A stretch of 64,000 bases of DNA from Chionoecetes opilio. Taxonomy: Eukaryota > Arthropoda > Malacostraca > Decapoda > Majidae. The stretch covers positions 57,501-121,500 of the forward strand of contig JACEEZ010016409.1 in assembly GCA_016584305.1 (NCBI GenBank), read 5' to 3'. The notes below the pieces were generated by a model. It saw nothing but the letters and a program-made list of their open reading frames with translations, did no database searches and was not told the DNA's origin. Shown here in pieces: positions 11,646 to 23,800 of the stretch (the first letter of the stretch is position 1; each line of letters begins with the position of its first letter). Position numbers and translations under genes: made by a program.

Positions 11646-11839
11646 CAAGTGTGGAGGATGGAACAACGATGAGGCTTTGCCTTTCAGGATCCTCCACCTC
11701 CTTGATGTATGCCAAGAATGCAATGGCTTGGATGGTCTTACCAAGTCCCATCTCGTCCGCTAGCACACCATTCAATCCTTGTTCATGCATTAACACAAGC
11801 CAGTTCAGACCTATGAGTTGATACCCCTTCAATTGCATT
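11646..11839 (-). CDS. SMARCAD1: SMARCAD1 coding exon 10 (SNF2 ATPase motifs I and Ia)
   Basis: The acceptor TATTTTCAG precedes 11839 and the donor GTAAGT follows 11646; 194 nt, phase 1 out. It encodes [12 protein letters not shown], then [20 protein letters not shown] (Walker A / motif I; Lys555 is the ATP-binding lysine) and LIVVPSSTL (motif Ia). Intron 9 upstream (11840-15708) is filled with MITEs and SINEs. The next exon should begin with an Asn-Trp-x-x-Glu segment and is not visible between 1 and 11645. Confidence 0.95.
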
Positions 11840-14800
11840 CTGAAAATACATACAATTAATTGAGCTGCAAATTACATGATGCCTGCTTGCAAATTATCTG
11901 GAATATTTCCTAACCTAATATTTTTTATATCTATTCATGCATCTTCTCCTAAATAAGTGGGGTAGTGCAAAACAAAAATCTGATGACAGAAAAGCATTCA
12001 AAACAAATTATTAACCTAACCTTTTACATAATCTGAGGATATAATGGATCATCACAACTTTGCACAATCTGAAAATTCAAAGAGTCAAAAAAAAAATTGT
12101 GCATACATTCACCCACTTACATTTTTGCTCTCCAATAATTTACTGAGTTCGGTTTTCAGCACTCTCTTGATATTTTTTTAATACAATATATAACTGTGCC
12201 TGTAAGCATGCACATAGCTAAATTATAAATTATAGTGTACACTGATACAACCATATTCATATATGTATAATACACATATTTCATATGATTTCTTTCTTAA
12301 ATTAATTACAGTAGAAGCTTGATTTAACGGAACTCAATTTATCTTGCAAGCTCGATTTAGCGAAAAAAATAAAATTCCGTTATTCCATTTTCAATGCTAG
12401 ATATAGTGGAAAATTCTGCTAAATGTAGCTATATTTGGTGCGGTTCCGCTAACGGCTGCCAAATCACGCGTTCATGTAGGCTTACGGAGCCATACAGACA
12501 TCTGCATAAACAGGATTTACCAGAAACTTTCTCAATTTTACGGAAAATTCCATTATATCAAGCTATATCAGGAGCCGATAATGGAAGCTCGATTTAGTGA
12601 AAAATTTGATTTACCGGAATCGGCCTTGGCTGAATTACTCTACTGCATATGTTTATTTTGTCGCCTCAGTGGTGCAGTGGCTAGCGTGCCTGGCTACGAA
12701 TCTGCAGGCCCTGGTTCTATCACGGGCCAGGGCAAGTCGGTGACCAGCCTACCCAGCTGTTCTTCCTTCCTTTCGGGGTTGATAAATGGGTACCTGGGGT
12801 AACCTGGGGAAGGTAACTGTGGTAACCCGGGAGTCACACTAGCCCTGTGTCCCGGGGTAACGGGTCCTCACCCACCACAGGCTCTAAGGGCTAATGCCAC
12901 GGAGATGAGCACTGAATGCCACACGCAGCATAGCGTATGCCCCCATCTTTACTCTTTTACCTATATGTTTATTTTACTTTCTAAAGTCTATCACCCCAAG
13001 ATTTTTTCCATATTCAGACCTCATTGCTAGTGATTTTACACAACTAAATCATACTATTATAGTCAAAGTCCTAGATATAACTGATATATCCCTCCCCTGT
13101 AGACTACATCGGGCAAACTCATTTTGCCACGTACACGCCTTTCATTCTCCTGGATGCTTTGGCCCTTATGATTCAATGCTTCCTTCACCCATTCTCTCCA
13201 TCCCTTTCTTGGTCTACCCTTTATATTTTCACCTTCTTCTGTGACCTACCGTATATGTCAACCTATAAGTCGATATTTGAAGCATAAAAAAATATCTCCT
13301 AAACATAGGGGCCGACTTATAGGCCAAATATAAAATGTAAACCTTTACCACAAAATGGAAAACAAGTGTGGAACAATCTGCCAAACCCTCGCTGTGCACT
13401 ACTTACCATAACTTTCATGGCCTACAACAACTATTTCCATATGAAAGCCATGCTTGGTGTACTATTTTGTCATAAAAATGGTAAGAGAATAGGAACGATT
13501 TCCCATAAAGACAGTATTAAAATAGAAACGATCACAACCACACACCATTTTGAAAAGTCAACGGACTGTAAACGGTATTAAATAGAAACTATCACCTTCA
13601 CACAATATTTGGAACGACCGTCTTGTTGTTACTCTACTCCTTTCTTCTTATCTTCTCTCTTCTCTTTTACTCTTTCTTGCGTGCGGGAGGGAACACAACA
13701 TCAGTCTCTTTCTCGCCACACATGGGTCTCTCCTTTTTACACTGATGCAGAACCTCCACCCTGCCAGTGGCCTCTTACATCAGCCTTCACGTGTGCGATG
13801 GGAAACATGACATGTGTCCCTTCTCCGCAACACATAGGACTCAGGCTGGTAATTCACAATTCGGAAATAAATAATTTCCTTTTTCCTTGCCTCGCGGGGA
13901 GTCGAACCGCCGCAACATCAGAATTGCACTCGCAGACCAGCGCGTTACCGATTCCGCCATAAGGTTAACCCCATGGTTTTATGGCTTCTGATGTATTTAT
14001 GTTCATTACAATTGGACTGTAAACACTCGCATCAGCTAATCTAGTCCCAGGTTCGCCATAAACACCACACTGCCAGCTACGGAGCTATGGATCCAGTACA
14101 CTCGGGAAACACTTATTCACTCTTTACCCGACTGTATGTTAAATGGAAGTCAGTCACTCACCTACCCACACACTGAGTTGAGTACCCACCATACTGTGTG
14201 ATTTCTCAATAAGACAATGTTTTTTCTTGAGGTGGTTTTGCTTATATCTTTGTGGGGTCAACTTATGTACATATTCATATTTTCCTGAAACTACACGTGG
14301 TAGTTACAGGAACTACCACGTGTAGGCCTCGCGGCCTCTTGTAGCTTCCTTATTTTCTTATGTTCTTATGTGGCGAATATATGCCTAAACTTGAAATCAC
14401 ACCTCAAAATTTGGGGGCCGACTTACATGCAGACACATACGGTATATATTCTCTTAATCATTCTTTACTCCATTAAATCTATATAACCTTATATATAACT
14501 TCAGCACTCCTTGGTCTGCTATATCCAGAAAGCTACACTGGTTGGCACACATATCAATATCTATGTCTGTTGTTCTTTACTCTACTAATTCTTATTATGA
14601 CCAAAATTCATATTAAGTGTTTTATCTCCAGCACTTCTTCCTCTTCTTTAATCTTGCATTCAGCATACATGCCTCACAGCCATAGAAAACAACTGAAGAT
14701 ACAATTCCCTCTAACATGCTCATTTTCACTTCTTTAGGCAAACTGTTATTACTAAAGCTTTTTTCAGACCTCCCAAATCCTTAGCTCCTTCACCAAACCT

Positions 14801-17800
14801 ATGGCTCACCTCGCCCTTCATCCTTCAAAGAGCCCTGTCTCAATGTCTGAACTCAAATATCAAAACTTTTCCACTAAACCTTTACACCATCAACGGCTTT
14901 AATTTAACGCCGAGCCATTAACCATAGTAACTGTCACGAACAATTTTGGCTGGGTGAGCTGAGCGGTTGCCACACATTGCCCTAAGACAGGACAACACTA
15001 CCCAGTGGTTGGGGCACTGTTGGGAACACCGTTATAAGGGATTTGTGCCAAGATATTTTCCAGCTGTACATCATGTATTTTTACTGTCATGAGTTGACTG
15101 TGAGCCACCCACACATCCTCCCGTGACCTTGTCACACTGCTCAGTGCTTGAGAGAGTGCTGGCAACCTCGTTTTGTACACACTTTGGATATTGTCTTTCG
15201 CCCTCGCTTCTCTAGCTTCACTTCAACTTCGACAACTAGGACTTGTCTAGGACTAAGCTAGAAAACTCATGTTTCGAACTTGTCGTTTGTCTGTGTTCAC
15301 ATGATTTTGGCTTACCGCGGGAGCAGAACGTCCTTTCAATGACGTCATCGAGTCACGGTGCATCGTCTGCTAGTCGTCAGGAGCGTTTTGGAAGCTCAGG
15401 GGAATTTACAGATTTTTATTGTGAATTATTTAAAAACAGCTGACTGGATGCAAAAAGTAACAACATATTGTTGACATATTCTATAATGGCTATATTTTGA
15501 CTAAATATAATTTGGAATGATGAAATGGTCTGGATGATTAATTTACAGGTAACTGCAGTAATATCCCCAGCCTCCTTTAAACACCACTGACACAGATATT
15601 GGAACAGCTGGAAGTAATGGCTGTAACTGAATGTTTTGGTCATGGGGAATGGTGCTTAAAAGCCAGAACTCACACTAGACATTTTCAAGACAAACTGGAG
15701 ATACTCACGAGGAATTGAGAGACTCTGGCTGCTTGCTGATTCCTGCATCCTCCTCACCATTGACAATTCTTGAGACTATACTCTGCATGTCTCTGGCAAT
15801 ATCTTCACATTTTTTCATTAGGTTTTGAACACTGCTTCTTACATGTAATACAGTCTTTGCTTGATTCAGGAGGTCTGTATTAACATGTTTTTCTGTTTGA
15901 AATTTGTGAACCTGAAAAAATGATATCATATACCGGGTATTTCATCACTTTTATCATAAATTTGAAAGTGATCATGTTTGCTTCACTGATGAATCTAAAT
16001 CCTAAACATTTGACTGCATCATTGATGTCATCCATCTTCTCTGAATTTAGTGACAATTAATTAAAAACTTTGGTTAGTCATTAACCTAAGCCAGATGTGG
16101 CATGTTTTACTACTGGTGTGCTAAACAACTAACAATGTCAGGCCAGTCAGCAAAGGGCCGGAGCTGCATCACCATCTCAGCCTTCTTCTTCGAGCAGCCA
16201 CCAATGGCTGTCAACTCCCCCACCGTAGATTCATTAAAGAACTGAAGCACCAACTGCCGGTCTCCAGTCAACACTGGAGTCTCCTCACCCTCAGAATCTT
16301 CATCACTGAAAAAATATATATACCAAACCTGTAGTCAGCCATTCACCCTGATAGGGATTCAAACCCAGCTAAGACTGTCAAGACAATGACAGTCAGTAGT
16401 ATCAACCCTATCACCATTCAGACGTATAAGTACTTAAAATGTTGTATAAAATTAACATTGATTCGAGAAGGTTAGACATTAGTGTTGCTTCACCTCTCAT
16501 ATACTTTGGCTCTTGTCAACTGGTAATCCTCCTCCTCCTCTTCAATGTCTTGGTCACTCTGCTTCATGGCAGCTTTGGCTGTAATATATCAAAGACAGGT
16601 TACTTACCACCACCAACGTCCTAGATTTACAATAAAAAGTTGGTACGTGAGTCTAGCAGTATGTCACAGGCCAGAACAATCCCCCTTACAGTAAACACAA
16701 AAGAAGAATGTTACTTACCTTTCCAAGAATCTTTCTTTGCTTTTAGTTTCAATTTCATTGCATTTCTAGCCATGGATTCCATTTCCTTTTCTGTTGATTT
16801 CTGTTTCTTTAATTCTTCTTTCTTTTCTGCTGCCAACTTTTTCATCTGGGATTCTTCATCAGCTCTCTTAATTTTTTCCTTATCCCTTCTATCTCTATTG
16901 GTCTTACTCAGCTGCATCATGGTAATCTTGGCATCCCAATCAGTGGATTTATAGACATCCAACAATTCCTGAAACCACAAAAATACAAATTTAGGCTTAG
17001 GACCACCTTCATCAAAGACAACATCAAACACAAAGAAACAAATACCCATGGGAAATTAATTAAACCCACCATTTTCTCAACAAACGGGTACACCATCCCC
17101 CACATATGAAGGAATTTTTCCATTGTATCATCGTCCGGCTTCTTGGAGGACTCTAGAGAGCAGCTTCCATGACCATTAATGTGCTGCTTTTTGGTGTCCG
17201 GAGTGCCCTCCTCGTCACTTGAGGCCACAAGCCTGGCACGCTTCACCACCTGAAGAATATAAGAATATAAACCACATGCCTTACTCAGCCTTCTGAGTGA
17301 TATGCTAGAATGACATCCAACATTTCCCTATCCTCATTAAGTTTTCAATGTGCTATACTGTATATTGGTGTTAAGAAACACAGCAAAAAAGTATTGGTAT
17401 GTTATCAATAATGCAATGCACCTGTTGTTGAAGTAGTGTAGGAGATAGCAGAAAAAGCGTGCAAATGATGATACAAGCATCAAACTTGGCACACTTGTTC
17501 TCCAAGTCTGATCAAATTTGCCCGATTGGCCAATTGAAAATCCAAGATGGCGGCCATTTTTTTAAAATCACATTTTCATTAATATCTCAGTAACCATAAA
17601 CGTAAGGACAAAATGGTATGGAACGTAAAAAATGCAGCTCTTGACGGCCGTCGTATACGCGTTAGTAAAAATCATGCATAAATAAGGCCACAAATCAATG
17701 TTTTCGAAAATATTTAAAAAAATCCCGTTCCACAAATATTAATCATTGGGGAAATTACATAGAATAGCAATTATTTACACCGTCCTTATACACAATTATT

Positions 17801-20800
17801 ACTGAGATCATTTTCACGTATATATGTAAATAAAAAATATCATACTTTCTGGCTCCAAAATTCCTCAAAATTTTGGCCTCATTTGGTTTTTGGCCTTTTC
17901 CGACGAAACTATTGACCTAAGAAGAAATAGGACACAACTAAATTCTGTCCAGTGTGACGAGATCTACTGAATGGCACAATCCGTTTAGTCCTAACATGTC
18001 ATGTTCTCAGGATAGTTTTTTTTAATATTTTTGAAAACATTGATTTGTGGCCTTATTTATGCATGATGTTTACTTCCGCGTCTACCACCACTGGGACGGC
18101 CGTCAAGAGCAGCATGTTTTATGTTCCATACCATTTTGTCCTTACGTTTATGGTTACTGAGATATTAATGAAAATGCGATTTTCAAAAAAATGGCCGCCA
18201 TCTTGGATTTTCAATTGGCCAATCGGGCAGATTTGGTTAGTATCCCTTGGAGAACAAGTGTGCCAAATTTGATGCTTGTATCATCATTTGCACGATTCCT
18301 CTCAAAAATTGCTGTTATCTGCCCCACTAAAGTATATAGCCGTTGTATTGATAAGTATTTTGTGTGATTTAACTCCAAAAGCTAAGTTTTTTCTAATAAC
18401 TGCTGCAGACAGGCAGGAGGGCTGGAAAGCTGGGGAAGTTAACAAATGGGGGCACTGTTATGTTCATTGCCATGGAGATGCAAATATGGCAGATGGTGGA
18501 AGGAGCTAAGTTTTTCAGGGCACTAAAGGGAGTTAGAGTGATAGAGATCCGTCTGTGAGGCAAAAATAGGAGCATTCAAGGGAATTGTAGTTGCATATAT
18601 TTATCATAGCTGTAAGGCATGGGTGTGAAATGAAAGGTCAAAGAAAATAATATAGATGCTACATGAGCAGTGCATATAAACAATTTCAAGTGCAAGATGC
18701 TTAGAGTAAGGAACAATTGGGTTACAGAGATAGGCTGACAGCTGCACGGCTTGCTGGAGAGCAGACCAGGGAGTCCTTTCTTCTTCTTCTTCTTTCTGTT
18801 TAACGTCAGATTTTCCCATATCTTATCAAGGTTAAACGGACGATGATACGCTCCCAACTATCTCTATCCGTTGCCTCAACTTCTTCAATGCCCAATGCTG
18901 CCAGATCCTCTTTAACACACTGCCTCCATGTTTTCCTTGCCCTGCCCGGTGGACGGCGACCTGGAACTTCCACTCCAAAAGCTCTCCCCAATGCTTCACC
19001 ACCTTCTCTCCTCATCACGTGCCCAAACCACCTCAATCGCCTTACTCTCAGCACTGTACTCACCTCCTTCAATCCACATTTTCTTGCCACCTCTTCACTG
19101 GACACTTCATCTCTCCACGTGATCCCAGCCATATATCTCAACATTCTACGATCACAACTAACCAACGCATTCTCCAACTTCTTCGTCAAAAGCCCATGTC
19201 TCAGAACCATACAGCAAAACTGATACTGATCTACTGTGCCGACACTACTGAGTACTACTGATAGATAAACCCATATATACTTAAAAACTCAAAAAAATCC
19301 ATTTTGCTTACCTATATCCCAAAGACAAAGTGTGTGCAAGTTTTGTTTTGTCCTAGTCTGTTAGTTTTGGTGGGGAGTTGGTTATCACTTAATTAACTCT
19401 TCACTTACTACATTTAACTTTACTCACTGTTACATTTCCCTTTATTCATACACTTACATCAATGCTTATATACGACTCAAGGCTGTATTCTTCCATTATG
19501 TTCTTTCAATTTTCACCCTTCTCCAGCCGCTTACATATCTCCACCTTCTGCTTAAGTGTAGGCTGGTTCACACTGAGGTTTTTTTGGCATTTTTTGTCGA
19601 CAGAGAAGTCGGTCTCTTGCGAGCTAGTGCGGAGATTACGTTCACACACGCAATTCGTTTCGGTCGACAAATCTTCTTCTTCTTCTTGTGACCTTTTCTG
19701 CTTTTAGTATCGCTTTATAGGTCGTCTGTCAAGCTCGTGCTCGAGCTTGTTGTTGTTCCCAGGGGCAGTGAGGGTCTCGGGCAGCAGGGTCAGGGGCCAC
19801 GTCGCGCTAGGGGCTATAGGGGGCTAGTGGCTGGCTTGTGTGTATTTGGCGCGCGATAGATAAGTTTTTGTGCACTTTATTATGAAGTAGTATTGATAGT
19901 TTCATTTTTTCCTTGATATCATCTACTAAATCAAACCCCACGTCTAACCTAACATAATCTGATTTAAACTAACAATCGTTTATGGCTAGCTGAAATAGAA
20001 AATTTTTGGTATTATATGTATCGCCATTGGCATGGGAAATTGGGATTCAAATTAAGGATGAAAAGATCTGCACGATGATGTAAGTTAAATTTGTTAGTTT
20101 TTAGTGCCCAATACCGAAATTATACCAATAATTGGGGTGATTTGAGAGAGGGTGGTGCTGGCTTCTGCATTTATTTGAATTTGGCGCGCGAAATTCTCGG
20201 CAAGTTGGTCGATAAAAGACCGAGTGAGCGGTGTGTGATTTTTTTTAAAAACCTATTGCGATCATGACACCAGCCCCAGCCCCAGACCGCCTTCTCGGTC
20301 GATAAAATGCCAAAAAAAACTCAGTGTGAACCACCCTTAAGGATCACCCTTTTCCACTTTACATCCTTCTCCATAATGAATAAATTAAATAAGTAATTCA
20401 CTGGCTGTTCTATAAAGGTGACACGTGTGAGGAGGCAGGACTGCTGCATAAAGAAGCAGTGTGGGCTGACTAGGCATGCTTTCGGCGGGCGCCAGACCAA
20501 GTACAACCATGCGCGCGAATTATAAATGGGTATTTACTTTATTTTTTTACTATTTCAATATCAATAATTGTTGTATCTCTTTTTAATGTGCCGTGTACGG
20601 GGAGGTGCCGGATACCAGCAGGATGGATAAAGGGAGTTATACTGTATATACATAAATAAAAATATACGAACTAGGTACTAAAAACAATTTTTTATGCTAC
20701 AAAACTTACTAAGAGTAAGGGAAGTCTGTACTACCTAGCTTTAAAAAAATGTATGTATCAATGTCAGCATGCAACAACAAAAAAGTCAGCAAAATCATAT

Positions 20801-23800
20801 TCATCTGAGATAAATGAAGTATAAATATAAAACAAATAAACAAATTTTCTATTTCAGTAAAGAGATTATGAAAGCTGGGAAATTACATTTACATACTCCT
20901 ATAAAGGATTCTAATACCATGCATTCCTTCATTACCACTCAAAGCACCAAGTCAACAAAGTTTGACAAACCTTCACTCTGTAGAGAGGGCTGTCTTGGCT
21001 GTCATCCAGGTCTGAGGAATTCAGTGTCCTCTTGGTTGGAGAAGTCTTGCTGATCAAATTCTTCATGGACATTCCACCTAAAGGGCTCTCAGATGAAGAC
21101 TCATTATTGTCAGCTTCATTGTCATTTTCCTCCTCCTTCATCTCTGGGCTTGGAGCCCCAACGAAGAGTGGCTTTGACAGTGTGCGCAGTGAAACAGTGC
21201 TGGAGGGTTTCTGGATCAAAATTTTCACCGTTGTTTGTCGCTGACCTGATATAATCTTGGTCTTGTGTGTAGAATCATTAAGAGTTCTTTGAACAATTAT
21301 TCTGTTCTTAAAAATAGGACTCTGCTGGCCATCACTTTCTGGAGATATAAAGGTACACATCAGTACAGAAAACTAACCAAATCCCCATATCAGTATTGGA
21401 TTGGGAAAAAACTAGTGCAACACACGAGCCACTAGGCAATGCTGAATATCAAACACATATGAATACAAATTATAAGAATACAAACAATATTAACCAATAA
21501 GAAAAGGGATAAAGAAAGGTCAGAACTTACCTTTTAGTGAAGATTTCATGCCGTCACCCTGCTTTAGAGATGCTGAGGAGGATGTGCCTAAAGTGTTCAC
21601 AGTAGACACAGAATTAATTATTGTGCTGCTTGAATGATCAGCTGCAACTGTGAGGTTAGAAGTTATATTAACTGTCATAACTACTTCAAACAAAACTCTA
21701 GATACAAATAGATGGCAATGTCAACATTTTCGTCTAACAATAAAAAATAAAAAATTGATCAATGTACCATGATTGAATTCCTTTTTAATTATTTTAGGGT
21801 GCAAATGAATCATTATCAAGTAAGTGTTTTCAAAATGAAAAATACAGACATAAGGAAAATATCATGACCTAGATGTAATGAAAAGATTTCCAATATTCTG
21901 AAAGAGCTATAAGAGAAACAGGCTACTAAGAATATTTGGCACTTAAAAAAACTACAAACAATTTAAATACACCTATCCAACCATACATAGAATCATGGCT
22001 GTGATAGACATGTAGTTAAACTGTATCCTGGCCTGTGGCTAGACAGATGCGAGGTGTGATGAAGCATGAATCAATTACTTGAATATTCCTGATAACATCA
22101 ATCTACATGACAATTTACAAGTTATTTTTTCATCCATAGTTCTGGACTTCATGATAGTGATGATGATGACAATGATGACATGGTATTGGCAACACTTACC
22201 ATCTGTGCCGCTGGTGCTGTTAGGTGATGATTTGGAGTCTTTATCCTCGTCAGATTTTTTGCCGTCGGTACGAAAATACTTCAGTAGAGAAACTAAAATT
22301 GAGAAGAAAGAATAATGAATATTAAAAACTAAACATCCAGTGAGTAACAGTGACCATCCATAACTAACATGAACAATATTGGATTAATGCCAAGACCTAG
22401 CTTTTACTTCTACTTAAAGTAATCGTCCAGACCATTTCATCATTCCTGATTTAATGCAATCAAATTATAGCCATTATCGCGTATATCAACAATATGTTGT
22501 CACTTTTTGCATCCAGTCAGCCGTTTTTAAATAATCCGCAATCAAAATCTGCAAATTCCTCGAGCTTCGAAAACGCCCTCACGGCAAGCAGACGACGCAC
22601 CATGGCTCAGTGACGTCACTTGAGGGGCCTCCCAACCCCGCGCTAATCCAGAAGCACGTAAACACAAGAGATAAATAAGTACTTAAAGATTTTTGGGTGT
22701 TTCTGATAGATTTTTTTTGCAATATGCCATATGCATGCATCCTTCATGGGTGCAGCAAGACAGCTGTGCCTTTCCAGAGAAGTTTGCACAACGTTTCCGA
22801 CCAATACGGACACATTAAATGTGTGGAAAAGATTTGTGCGGCAGACAAGGGCAAGGGCAGAACAACACTCCCTTGCCTGTCACACTGTCTACATCATCCC
22901 CCAACACCCCACCCACCCACCCATCCCTTAGCCACACCATAGCGTAGCCTTGTATGGCAGTCTGCATCACAAACAAGTCAAGAACACTCCCTTGCCTGTC
23001 ACACTGTCTGCATCTGCCCCCAACCCAAATCCCGTTGTTGCATAAAATAGGTAACGCCGCGAAATAAGTAGCGCCTTACCTCACACACCCGCCGTTTCTT
23101 ACTTATTTACCACAAAATACTCCTCTATACGTAAGTGATTAACCATGACGTGTGTGGTACTGTGGTTGCTGGAGATACTAGAGGAGACAGGAGAGAAGAT
23201 ATTGCCGTATAACACTGTCACACAACCATCAGCTGATGCCTTCACTCACACAGACTAAAACTAATGAAAATGTTTTATTATCCCAGGTGAAATAGACAAG
23301 GGAAGAGTTGACAAATCTGTTAACGAAGGAGACCAAGTTTGAAGAGGACCTATGAAGCGATACGTCGTCAATACTATGAAGCGTCAAAGATCACAAGAAG
23401 AAGAGAAATCGATAGACAGCTACTAGATGGAAGTTTTTAACAAGATAATCCTTTCACCTGCCTTGTCATACATACAGGGAGGTCCCGAAGATACGAGCAG
23501 TTAGGTTCCACCTGGCATACTCATAAAGCGAAATCTCGTATAACGAAAAACATAACTAATGGTAAAATATAGGTTTGGTTCCAGGACCCCATCAATTAAA
23601 AGAAAAAAAGAAAAGAAAAAAAAACATGTTTTTCAAGCTAAAATAAACTACAGTCGGCGCAACAAAATTAGGACGCCAAAAAACCTAGGACGGGAATAAC
23701 GTCCTTAGCTGTTTTGACAATTTCGGTGGGAGCGATTGATTTTTTTTACTTATTTTCTATATCTGGCAGTGCGTTAGGGTGTCTGCTGTAGATTCCTCGT

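Noticed and set aside
13885..13964. Functional class II tRNA gene
   Set aside because: The anticodon stem does not pair and the sequence lies inside a transposon.
17441..18324. A microRNA hairpin
   Set aside because: Arms are about 280 bp with a 290-bp loop, far beyond pre-miRNA size.
19552..20340. piggyBac assignment as certain
   Set aside because: TTAA duplication is shared by piggyBac and Kolobok and no transposase is present, so the superfamily was left open.
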